39,244 nt of DNA, taken from assembly GCA_017501545.1 (NCBI GenBank), contig JAFVWS010000024.1:1-39244 (forward strand), written 5' to 3'. The notes beneath the pieces were generated by a model that saw only the letters and a list, made by a program, of their open reading frames with translations, ran no database searches and was not told where the DNA came from. This document shows positions 22,447-29,605 of this stretch, in pieces (position 1 is the first letter of the stretch; each line of letters opens with the position of its first letter). Position numbers and translations under genes: made by a program. This stretch comes from Clostridia bacterium. GTDB lineage: Bacteria; Bacillota; Clostridia; Oscillospirales; CAG-272.

Positions 22447-23460
22447 CTAGTCTGAATTAACAACGTGGTTGTACATACTTGCAACGCTATCGTTCATATT
22501 TATGGGTATAAGTTTAACATTAGGGTGTGCGTTTTGATAAACGACAAATATTTGATGTGCAAAACCTTGTCCCATCCAGCTAACATTATCAAAATCAAAA
22601 ATAACTTCCTCAAAGTTGTCTAATCTGTAACAAACTCTTTTCGCTTGTGAACGAGATATAGGGGCAGAATCAAAAATACTTTTAATAGGAATTTTCGTAG
22701 TTGTAAACGCTCCGTCAGTATCGGAAAAAGAGTCGAATACCTCTTTTGCAGTTCTGTTAGTAAAATTTGAAAGCGACATCACGACACAAGTTCCCGACGA
22801 GGAATCATTTAAGTCAAACACCTGTTCGTTATTGTATTTAGTTGTCGCGAACACTTTTCCGCTCGATGCAATCAAAAAGGTATCCATCATTTTGGATGTA
22901 AAGAAAATACCCTCTCCAGAGTGATTTTCTTTATCTGTAGTCAACTTACCTTTAAAAAGCTCACAAATTGCTTCATCCAAGCTTGCAAGGGCAAAGTGAT
23001 TTTTAATTTTTTCAAAAATCCCTACACCATTATCCGATATAATAACGCCTGTTCTTAAATAGTTTTGTGTTATAATAACCTGCATGTTTTCAGCTGTAGA
23101 GTGGTCTATAACGTTGTTAACCATTTCGCTTACTGCATATGCCCATATATGTTTAATATTTTCAGATAAATGTGATATCTTTTTGTCAAGACACGATTCA
23201 TATACAATCGTATCGGAAGAAAGTTCCCCTTGGCTACGTTTGAAATCGTATGTTTCTTGGATTGTAACAAGCTTATATTCGCCACGCTTTTGTTTAGTAA
23301 TTATGTTATCATCGATTAGCTCATTTAAATATGTGTGAACCGTGTTTGGGCTCATACCAAAAGCTTCTGACACTTCTTTCGAAACACTTTTAGAGCCAGC
23401 TGATATTTTATCTAGTATATATAAAATTATGGTTTGCTTTTTTTCTTTTGAAAGTTTCAT
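22447..23460 (-). CDS. HTH - GHKL ATPase - DUF4325 (STAS-like) fusion protein
   Basis: 337 residues in three parts. Residues 1-70 are a winged helix-turn-helix ('VSKEVSEAFGMSPNTVHTYLNELIDDNIITKQKRGEYKL'). Residues about 90-245 are a GHKL/HATPase_c domain with an N box (Glu112, Asn116, His120 in SEMVNNVIDH), a G1 box (Asp143-x-Gly-x-Gly in ISDNGVGIF) and a G2 box (HSGEGIFFTSK, 180-190). Residues about 263-331 match DUF4325, a STAS-like domain ('EEVIFDFDNVSWMGQGFAHQIF'). This joins in one chain the parts that act separately in anti-sigma partner switching (SpoIIAB-type ATPase and SpoIIAA-type STAS) plus a DNA-binding head. No phospho-accepting His domain is present, so it is not a classical sensor kinase. 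Own promoter; an AGGAGG site precedes the ATG. Confidence 0.82.
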   Translation of the reverse strand: MKLSKEKKQTIILYILDKISAGSKSVSKEVSEAFGMSPNTVHTYLNELIDDNIITKQKRGEYKLVTIQETYDFKRSQGELSSDTIVYESCLDKKISHLSENIKHIWAYAVSEMVNNVIDHSTAENMQVIITQNYLRTGVIISDNGVGIFEKIKNHFALASLDEAICELFKGKLTTDKENHSGEGIFFTSKMMDTFLIASSGKVFATTKYNNEQVFDLNDSSSGTCVVMSLSNFTNRTAKEVFDSFSDTDGAFTTTKIPIKSIFDSAPISRSQAKRVCYRLDNFEEVIFDFDNVSWMGQGFAHQIFVVYQNAHPNVKLIPINMNDSVASMYNHVVNSD

Positions 23461-23483
23461 ATAAAAGCCTCCTCTTTTAATTT

Positions 23484-23512
23484 ATTATAATGTAGTTTTA
23501 TCTATTTGTCAA
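23484..23512 (-). promoter_or_regulatory. Promoter of HTH-GHKL-DUF4325 gene
   Basis: Perfect TTGACA (23512-23507), 17 bases, perfect TATAAT (23489-23484) on the minus strand. Confidence 0.83.
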
Positions 23513-23557
23513 GAAATATTCCTTAAAAACGCAAAATCATTACTAATTATTTTATTA

Positions 23558-23612
23558 GTTATTACTGATAAGCTCAATTTTATTACCTCAAATTCGTTTT
23601 ATCAGTAATAAC
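23558..23612. promoter_or_regulatory. 14-bp perfect inverted repeat upstream of the GHKL gene
   Basis: GTTATTACTGATAA (23558-23571) and TTATCAGTAATAAC (23599-23612), 27 bases apart, 46 bases upstream of the -35 box. The neighbouring ACTAAT..ATTAGT (about 23542-23559) adds a second short inverted repeat. Possible operator for the adjacent HTH protein, or remnant end of a small element. Confidence 0.55.
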
Positions 23613-23652
23613 GACAAATCTAATATAGTTCATATTACTTACGCAAAAAACA

Positions 23653-23680
23653 AAAGACAGGATTGAAACCTGTCTTTTTG
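23653..23680 (-). terminator. Terminator of lipoprotein gene
   Basis: AAAAGACAGG / CCTGTCTTTT hairpin with ATTGAAA loop; T-run follows on the minus strand. Confidence 0.85.
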
Positions 23681-23688
23681 TTTATAAG

Positions 23689-24216
23689 TTATGGGAAATA
23701 AAAGAAGTCTTCAATGTAGGAGTCTAAATCGTCTAAGGAATCCAAGTCAAAATCGTAATAAAACAAATAACAAATTTTATAGTTAGTGTCGTCCAAGCCT
23801 ATCAGCAGTCCCATTTTCATTGTAGAGTATTCATATTCATCCTTTACTAATTGGATATTGTAATCTTCAATAGTAGCATCACAGTCGGAGTCCAAGCTCT
23901 CATCACCAACTGAAAAGAACTTGTAATCAGAAAGAATAGCGTTTTTTTGAGAATTATATTCGTATTCATTATACGATAAAAACAAGCCAACGGTATATAC
24001 GTCAAAGAATATTAGGTATTCGTGCTTATAAGTGGCAGTCGCTGAGGAATAATTCCCACACCACGCCATGCTTGGCATGTAATCTTCAGAGTATTCAACC
24101 TTAGATAAATAATTTTCATATTCAGCTTCATCGGTTGTTTTTTGCTTTCTCCTTGTGCAAGAGGAAAGAGAAAGCAACATTACAATGAGAACAGAAATAG
24201 ATAATACTTTTTTCAT
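23689..24216 (-). CDS. Small lipoprotein, function unknown
   Basis: 175 residues from the ATG at 24216 (AAGGAG 8 bases upstream); the longer reading from 24258 is rejected because it places residues before a proper signal peptide. Lipoprotein signal: KK start, hydrophobic 4-17, lipobox LSSC with Cys20. The mature part is acidic and Tyr/Asp-rich, ending in 'YYDFDLDSLDDLDSYIEDFFYFP'. No known domain. Last gene of the stretch bounded by the direct repeats. Confidence 0.7.
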   Translation of the reverse strand: MKKVLSISVLIVMLLSLSSCTRRKQKTTDEAEYENYLSKVEYSEDYMPSMAWCGNYSSATATYKHEYLIFFDVYTVGLFLSYNEYEYNSQKNAILSDYKFFSVGDESLDSDCDATIEDYNIQLVKDEYEYSTMKMGLLIGLDDTNYKICYLFYYDFDLDSLDDLDSYIEDFFYFP

Positions 24217-24311
24217 ATAAGATACTCCTTGACATAGAAAAATGTAAAAATAGGGCATCGTCTAATATAATAATAACACAACACAATAGCTATTTCAAGC
24301 CAAAACAAAAC

Positions 24312-24339
24312 AAAAAGGACACCGATTTGGTGTCCTCTT
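24312..24339 (+). repeat. Right copy of a 28-bp direct repeat (orphan terminator)
   Basis: Identical over 28 bases to 20799-20826, including the GGACACC/GGTGTCC hairpin. Here no plus-strand gene ends in front of it, so it looks like a duplicated boundary sequence rather than a working terminator. Confidence 0.85.
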
Positions 24340-24570
24340 TAGCTGTTAAAAAAGCCTGTGGATGGCTTCTTGCCACAGGCGAGAGCAAATCTCCCAACAT
24401 AGCAAGGCGCGAACGCATCTTAGATGGATGGAGGCTTTTTGCCAAGGCAAAAAGAACTTCGGCGAGCCTCTCGCTTGCAAGCAGACTTCGGCTCTTGCCT
24501 CGTTTGCGAACCACATTTGTGTTTGCAAAGGCAAACACAAATATAGTTCGAACGCACCATCCCACCAAAA
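24340..24570. other. Hairpin-rich non-coding block next to tRNA-Gln
   Basis: Open frames of about 75-125 codons occur in almost every frame here with no ribosome site and no protein-like composition, so the block is taken as non-coding. It contains consecutive stems: GCCTGTGG/CCACAGGC (24354-24380), GAGGC..GCCTC (24431-24470) enclosing CTTTTTGCC/GGCAAAAAG, and an 11-bp TTTGTGTTTGC/GCAAACACAAA stem (24516-24541). It could be an array of dispersed repeats or a structured RNA. Confidence 0.55.
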
Positions 24571-24634
24571 GAAAGAAAAACAGACCATCGATTGATGGTC
24601 TGTTTTTCTTTGGCTGGGATGGATGGGTTCGAAC
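24546..24634. repeat. Long imperfect inverted repeat that copies the tRNA-Gln 3' end
   Basis: Arm 24546-24589 and arm 24594-24634 are inverted copies with a few indels: both contain GTTCGAAC (the tRNA T-loop), ATCCCA (acceptor strand), CCAAA and the AAAAACAGACCATC terminator stem. The inner part is a strong tRNA terminator, and the outer part is an inverted copy of the last 25 bases of the tRNA. Confidence 0.8.
24571..24610 (-). terminator. Terminator of tRNA-Gln
   Basis: AAAGAAAAACAGACCATC pairs perfectly with its reverse complement around an AATC loop; T-rich on the minus strand just after the tRNA. Confidence 0.85.
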
Positions 24635-24686
24635 CATCGAAATGCCAGAGTCAAAGTCTGGTGCCTTACCGCTTGGCTACATCCCA
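24611..24686 (-). tRNA. tRNA-Gln(TTG)
   Basis: 76 nt on the minus strand including encoded CCA. Acceptor TGGGATG/CATCCCA with discriminator G, D-arm with AGCGGTAAGGC, anticodon stem CAGA/TCTG around loop CTTTGAC (anticodon TTG, reading CAA), T-arm with GGTTCGAACC. U1-A72 is normal for bacterial tRNA-Gln. Confidence 0.96.
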
Positions 24687-24699
24687 ATATTGCTTTAGT

Positions 24700-24728
24700 A
24701 TTCTATCATATTTTATTTTAGTTGTCAA
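24700..24728 (-). promoter_or_regulatory. Promoter of tRNA-Gln
   Basis: Perfect TTGACA (24728-24723), 17 bases, TAGAAT (24705-24700) on the minus strand. Confidence 0.78.
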
Positions 24729-24797
24729 GCACTTTATTAAAAAATTTATTTTTTACAAAAAAATGCGTAAGCATCAGCTTAAATATACCACAAAAAC

Positions 24798-24826
24798 TTG
24801 CTTTTTATTCGGGAACAACCTATAAT
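24798..24826 (+). promoter_or_regulatory. Promoter of GH29 gene
   Basis: TTGCTT (24798-24803), 17 bases, perfect TATAAT (24821-24826), 36 bases before the ATG. Confidence 0.72.
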
Positions 24827-24862
24827 AATATTAGAAATTACGCTTGACGGTGAGGAACTAAA

Positions 24863-26503
24863 ATGACTATTTATGAAAAGCTTGGTGCTAAGCGCGAGGC
24901 GCAAGTGCCAAACAAAAGACAAATGGAGTGGTATGAGCGAGAAAGAAGCATATTTTTCCATTTTGGAATGAACACCTTTACAGGCAAGGAGTGGGGAGAT
25001 GGCAGTGAAAGTCCTTCTCTTTTCAATCCTACGGAATGTGATGTTGATAGCTGGGTTGAAGCAATTTCCAAGGCAGGCTTTGCCTGTGCGATTTTAACTG
25101 CCAAGCACCACGATGGCTTTTGCCTTTGGCAAACTAAATATACGGAGCATTCAATCAAAAATTCACCATATAAAAACGGCAAGGGCGATATTGTAAGGGA
25201 GTTTACCGATGCTTGTAAAAAATATGGCGTAAAGGCAGGTATTTACCTCTCACCATGGGACAGACACGAGCCAAGCTGGGGCACGCCTGACTATAATGAT
25301 TACTATGCCAACCAGCTAACTGAGCTTATGAGTAATTATGGCGAAATATGGGAATGCTGGTGGGACGGCGCAGGTAGCACAGAGGCAAGCTATGATTGGG
25401 AGCGCTGGGCAGGTATAGTCCGCACTCTACAGCCAAACGCAGTAATATTTGGCTCTCTTGGGGCAACACCTTGGGTTGATATAAGATGGGTTGGAAACGA
25501 AAAGGGCGATGCAGGTGTGCCCTGCTATGCAACAATTGATGCGCGCTCTCTTGAGGTTGAAACTTTAGATGAATTAAATCACGGAAAAATCGGCGGAAAT
25601 CGATTTATTCCGGCAGAAACAGACGTTTCAATAAGGCCGGGCTGGTTCCACCACGATGACCAAAATGACCTTGTACGCTCACCATCAAATTTAATGGAGC
25701 TGTACTTTCAGTCGGTTGGCCGTGGCTCTGGGCTGCTGCTTAATATTCCACCAAACAGAAAGGGACAGCTAAGCGATAGTGACAAGCGCGCAATTTTTGA
25801 GTTTGACAAAATGCTAAAAAAAGCATTTGAAAAAAATCTTTTAAAAGGGGCTACCCTAAGCGTTAGCTCTGAGATAACGCAAGCGGGCGCTTTGCTTGAC
25901 GGTGGCTTTTATATGCCAAAGGAAAACGATACTTGTCCTACACTGTGCTTTAAGCTACCAAATCAAGAAAAAATAAATGCACTTGTGCTCTCGGAGGCAA
26001 TCGAGCTTGGACACAAAATAGTTGGCGCAAGGGTAAGCTGTAAGGAAAACGGCGCTTGGCGCACGCTTTGTGAGGTGGAGGTCGTTGGCTACAAGCAAAT
26101 AATGCGCTTTGATGCTGTCTATACAGATGAAATTAAAATAGAGCTAACAAAATGCCTTGACACACCCGTGATAAAAGGCGTTGGTGCGTACTTTATTAAA
26201 GGTGGCGCACAGACGGAAAAAAGGCTAGTGAAAATCACCCCTGTTTCAACAAAAATAGACGGGGGAGTGGTTGAAATTGACTTGGGAGGCATATTCACCT
26301 TTGATTTAATATCTGGAGAAAACCTTGGGGAGCAGGGCTACAAGCTTTACCTATTCAACGGCACAGATTATGACCTTGTCAAGGAAGGAAAAACAAGGGG
26401 CTTTTTCAAATGCAAGCTTGATACCCCATCCGATGGTGCATATAGACTAAAAATTGTATTCGAACACGAAATACCAAATTGGGTTACCTTCGAGCTTGAA
26501 TAA
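24863..26503 (+). CDS. GH29 alpha-L-fucosidase
   Basis: 546 residues, no signal peptide, cytoplasmic. The GH29 catalytic TIM barrel (about 15-320) begins 'RQMEWYERERSIFFHFGMNTFTGKEWG' and has 'AILTAKHHDGFCLWQTKYTEHSIKNSPYKNGKGDIVREF', the family's fucose-binding His-His segment. The nucleophile is Asp168 in WECWWDGAG. A C-terminal beta-sandwich (about 330-546) follows, as in GH29 subfamily B-like enzymes with a carbohydrate-binding tail. It would release alpha-linked L-fucose from imported glycans by a retaining mechanism. The ribosome site GGTGAGG is moderate. Single-gene transcript between a promoter and a terminator. Confidence 0.92.
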   Translation: MTIYEKLGAKREAQVPNKRQMEWYERERSIFFHFGMNTFTGKEWGDGSESPSLFNPTECDVDSWVEAISKAGFACAILTAKHHDGFCLWQTKYTEHSIKNSPYKNGKGDIVREFTDACKKYGVKAGIYLSPWDRHEPSWGTPDYNDYYANQLTELMSNYGEIWECWWDGAGSTEASYDWERWAGIVRTLQPNAVIFGSLGATPWVDIRWVGNEKGDAGVPCYATIDARSLEVETLDELNHGKIGGNRFIPAETDVSIRPGWFHHDDQNDLVRSPSNLMELYFQSVGRGSGLLLNIPPNRKGQLSDSDKRAIFEFDKMLKKAFEKNLLKGATLSVSSEITQAGALLDGGFYMPKENDTCPTLCFKLPNQEKINALVLSEAIELGHKIVGARVSCKENGAWRTLCEVEVVGYKQIMRFDAVYTDEIKIELTKCLDTPVIKGVGAYFIKGGAQTEKRLVKITPVSTKIDGGVVEIDLGGIFTFDLISGENLGEQGYKLYLFNGTDYDLVKEGKTRGFFKCKLDTPSDGAYRLKIVFEHEIPNWVTFELE

Positions 26504-26535
26504 CCTCAGCCAAATTGAGAATACAAAGCAAAAGA

Positions 26536-26562
26536 AAAAGCCGACCATTTGTCGGCTTTTTA
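26536..26562. terminator. Bidirectional terminator between GH29 and BspA-like genes
   Basis: AAAAGCCGAC / GTCGGCTTTT hairpin with CATTT loop and T-runs on both strands. Confidence 0.92.
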
Positions 26563-26572
26563 CTATTATAAT

Positions 26573-28456
26573 TTATATGGAGTTATAGCTAACTGCAACT
26601 GCCTTTTTCGTTTCGGCTTCGCCAAGATAAGAAATATTGTTCCCTGCGATTGCATAGCCAGAGCAGTAAACTAAAAGGGCCTTTTGGGCATCGTTTTTAA
26701 TGCCTGTTACCTTAATATTATAAAGCGAGAATTTGTCAAGATCCATTTTTGAGAAATTGATATTTACAAAATTTTCAATTAATGAGTTTGCGTCCTTGTC
26801 AATAATATCGCCATTTGAGTCTGCAAGATATGTACCAACGATAACGCCATAGCTTACATCCTCACCTGTCTTTTCGGTATATACACGAAGAGATTCACTA
26901 TCAAGTGAATATCCATAAGCAAAGAACGAGCCACCAGTAGCCTCCTCTTTAGAGTAGCCGAGAATTTTTATAATAGGAGCATATTCCTTAGCCACATCGG
27001 TATAACCACAGCTTGCACATGTTTTTTGGTCGTACATTTTGCTTGTGAAGCCGAAGAAATCAAATTCGAAGCTTGCTGTGTCAACGTCGCTACAACCACC
27101 GCAGTTGCTTGTTCCATAAACAATGGTTTTTGTTTCATAGCCTGAGAATTCAACATTTTTTAAGTTTGCTAAATGCTGTTCATATGATACAAAATTTGTA
27201 AAGCTTGAAAGCTGAGAAAATCTTGTTGTTAAAGTGGTTGGATCTTTTCCTGCATAAAATACAAGCTTGATGTTGCCACAGTTGCTGAAGAGAGTGTTGG
27301 TGTATGCTGAAACATCGCTGTTTGCAAATACTACTGTATTGAGTGTAGATACGCTATTAAAAATATCCTTTTCTGTTGTGGTAAGTGTTGCAGGTAAAAT
27401 AATACTTGAAATCTTTGTGCCTTGGAAACAGTTGCCCCCAAATGTTGTTACTGCGTTAGACATTTTAACACTTGTAAGACCACAACCTTGGAAAGCCATA
27501 TAACCTATTGAAGTAACTGAATCGGGAATTATAATAGATTTTATTTTAGAATCGCTTTGGAAAGCATATTGTCCAATAGTCGATACTCCATTGTGAATCA
27601 CAACAGATTCAAGCGCATAGCAGTTTTGGTACGCGTAATTTCCTATTGAGGTGTATCCACTTGGAACTATAATTGAAGTTGCCTTTTCACATTCACGGAA
27701 AGCATTTTCGCCAATATATGTTAGATTTGTACAAGCAGAAAAATCAATTGATGTTGCTGATTTTGCACCATAGAAAGAGTGATTTGATACACCGCTAATT
27801 GTTCCGCCTATCTTAACAGCTGAAATAGATGCACATCCTCTAAATGCAGAGCCGCCAAGTGTTTTAAGATTTGGAAGATTTATAGCTCCTGTTAATTTTT
27901 TACACTCACGAAAAGCATCACCATCAACAACGGTAACTGTTTCTGGTATCTCAAATGTTACAAGATTAGAGCAGTAATAAAATACATTTCCACCTATCTT
28001 TGTAAGTGCGGTTGGATTTGCAAGCTCAACCTTTGTAAGAGCTGTGCATTGATAAAACTCTGCATTGTTAAAGCTTGAAATATTGCCAAGGAATTTAACC
28101 TCTTGAAGTCCCTTATAATTTCTAAAAAGATGTTCTGGCACACTGTTAACTGTTGCAGGGAGCTCAACCTTAATAACAGAATTGATATATTCATTGTTGT
28201 CTGGCCAGCTTCTGCCTCTTGTTACGCCTGCAACTGTGTAAGTTGTGCCATTGTAGGTAATTGTTTCTGGAATTTTTAGAGTGCCAAGGGCCGTGTCATC
28301 TGTTGGATCATTTGCATTAAAGTTTACTGTTGAGCTGCTTGTGATTTCATACTTGATATTATCAACTGTTATGATATCACCGGCAAAAACAGAAATTGCA
28401 AAAACACACAAAAGTGCAGAAAGGATAAGCGCGAAAATAAGAACTTTCTTTTTCAT
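26573..28456 (-). CDS. Secreted BspA-like leucine-rich repeat surface protein
   Basis: 627 residues from the ATG at 28456 (AAGGAG 5 bases upstream). Signal peptide KKKVLIFALILSALLCVFAISVFA with cleavage after the AxA-type site. Residues about 70-400 are about a dozen LRR_5 (Treponema/BspA-type) repeats of about 23 residues with the pattern 'I.YI...AF..C..L..V.IP..V..IG'. The C-terminal region (about 430-627) has two CxxC pairs (CGGC, CASC), possibly binding metal, and an unassigned beta-rich domain. No LPxTG or S-layer motif is visible at the end. Such proteins are abundant in gut Clostridia and are linked to adhesion to host or substrate. Confidence 0.88.
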   Translation of the reverse strand: MKKKVLIFALILSALLCVFAISVFAGDIITVDNIKYEITSSSTVNFNANDPTDDTALGTLKIPETITYNGTTYTVAGVTRGRSWPDNNEYINSVIKVELPATVNSVPEHLFRNYKGLQEVKFLGNISSFNNAEFYQCTALTKVELANPTALTKIGGNVFYYCSNLVTFEIPETVTVVDGDAFRECKKLTGAINLPNLKTLGGSAFRGCASISAVKIGGTISGVSNHSFYGAKSATSIDFSACTNLTYIGENAFRECEKATSIIVPSGYTSIGNYAYQNCYALESVVIHNGVSTIGQYAFQSDSKIKSIIIPDSVTSIGYMAFQGCGLTSVKMSNAVTTFGGNCFQGTKISSIILPATLTTTEKDIFNSVSTLNTVVFANSDVSAYTNTLFSNCGNIKLVFYAGKDPTTLTTRFSQLSSFTNFVSYEQHLANLKNVEFSGYETKTIVYGTSNCGGCSDVDTASFEFDFFGFTSKMYDQKTCASCGYTDVAKEYAPIIKILGYSKEEATGGSFFAYGYSLDSESLRVYTEKTGEDVSYGVIVGTYLADSNGDIIDKDANSLIENFVNINFSKMDLDKFSLYNIKVTGIKNDAQKALLVYCSGYAIAGNNISYLGEAETKKAVAVSYNSI

Positions 28457-28494
28457 AAAATCTCCTTGTATAATAAAAGGGTTTGTACACAATT

Positions 28495-28524
28495 ATTATA
28501 TAATATACTAAGCACAATTGTCAA
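28495..28524 (-). promoter_or_regulatory. Promoter of BspA-like gene
   Basis: Perfect TTGACA (28524-28519), 18 bases, perfect TATAAT (28500-28495) on the minus strand. Confidence 0.78.
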
Positions 28525-28545
28525 TACTGAAATTGAATTTTACAC

Positions 28546-28574
28546 TTTACACACGCGCGCGTTTGTGCTATACT
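28546..28574 (+). promoter_or_regulatory. Promoter of SGNH-RAYT-MFS-GH3 operon
   Basis: TTTACA (28546-28551), 17 bases, TATACT (28569-28574). The spacer is unusual for this AT-rich region: it contains the alternating tract CACGCGCGCG. Confidence 0.75.
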
Positions 28575-28603
28575 CTTAGTGAATGATTTTCGAGGAGGAC
28601 TTT

Positions 28604-29605
28604 ATGCTATATTCATACAAGGATGCGCCTATTAAGGTTTTTGGAGTGCCTAATATTGAAAAGACTGGCGTTTTTGAAAGAGTGCCAAGCGACGTGCGAA
28701 AGAAGCTACCTTCTCTTGAATTTCTTGGAAGGCGCACACCTGGTGCGCGCGTTTGCTTTAAAACTGACGCGCCACGCTTTACCTTAAAAATAGAGCTTGA
28801 AAGCGTTTCAGTTGACATAGGCATGTCAATTTACTCCTGCCAAAGCGCGTACGTTTATCTTGGAAAACGGCAAAATTCCAAGCTTTTACGCATTGTAAAC
28901 CCGCCAAATTATGGCGTTACCTCGTTTGAGGGCGTTATAGAAAAGGGCGAGGGCGTGGACGAAATTACTATTTGGCTACCACGTAATGAGGTTATAAAAA
29001 ACGTAGAAATTTTAATGGCTGATGAGTATAAAATCTACCCACCAACCGAGTATAAATACAGCGTGCCTGCAATTTATTATGGCTCGTCAATTACTGAATG
29101 TGCGCTTGCCTCAAATCCTTGCGCATCATATAATGCATTAATTTCAAGGCATCTTGACCTTGACTATTATAATTTCGGCTTTTCGGGAAGCTGTAAGGGC
29201 GAGGACGAAATGGCAGACTACATAAACACGCTTGAATTTTCTCTTTTTGTTTATGATTATGACCATAACGCACCAACGCCTGAGCATCTTGAAAAAACAC
29301 ACGAGAGATTTTTCAAAAAAATCAGAGAGAAAAATCCATTTGTGCCAGTGATTATGATTTCGCGTCCAACTGCCACCTTTGGTGAGGATGAAAAAAGAAG
29401 ACGCGACATAGTCAAAAAAACATATGAAAATGCACTTAAAAATGGCGATAAAAACGTTTATTTTGTAGATGGCGAGGAATTTTTCAAGGATTTTGAGGAT
29501 AGAGAGGTGTGCTTTACTGATACAGTGCATCCAACCGACCTTGGATTTTACAAAATGGCAGAAAAAATTGAGCCGGTGATAATAAAGGCGCTGGCAGAAA
29601 AATGA
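28604..29605 (+). CDS. SGNH/GDSL hydrolase with N-terminal beta-sandwich (CE2-like esterase)
   Basis: 333 residues from the ATG at 28604, which has GAGGAGG 5 bases upstream. The N-terminal part (about 1-145) is beta-rich, like the jelly-roll domain found in front of SGNH esterases of the CE2/CE20 kind. The SGNH domain follows: 'YYGSSITECALASNP' with nucleophile Ser162, 'FGFSGSCKGEDEMADYI' with the Gly/Asn block, and 'CFTDTVHPTDLGF' with Asp306 and His309. All catalytic blocks are present. It probably removes acetyl or other acyl groups from oligosaccharides in the cytoplasm, as it has no signal peptide. First gene of an operon with the MFS transporter and GH3 enzyme, which fits a saccharide-import role. 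Confidence 0.87.
   Translation: MLYSYKDAPIKVFGVPNIEKTGVFERVPSDVRKKLPSLEFLGRRTPGARVCFKTDAPRFTLKIELESVSVDIGMSIYSCQSAYVYLGKRQNSKLLRIVNPPNYGVTSFEGVIEKGEGVDEITIWLPRNEVIKNVEILMADEYKIYPPTEYKYSVPAIYYGSSITECALASNPCASYNALISRHLDLDYYNFGFSGSCKGEDEMADYINTLEFSLFVYDYDHNAPTPEHLEKTHERFFKKIREKNPFVPVIMISRPTATFGEDEKRRRDIVKKTYENALKNGDKNVYFVDGEEFFKDFEDREVCFTDTVHPTDLGFYKMAEKIEPVIIKALAEK

Noticed and set aside
22447-23460. Calling the GHKL protein a two-component sensor kinase
   Set aside because: There is no dimerization/phospho-acceptor His domain and no response regulator nearby; the domain order fits a GHKL-STAS fusion instead.
24290-24698. Several overlapping frames of 75-125 codons on both strands
   Set aside because: They overlap the tRNA and its terminator, have no ribosome sites, and all read through strong hairpins.
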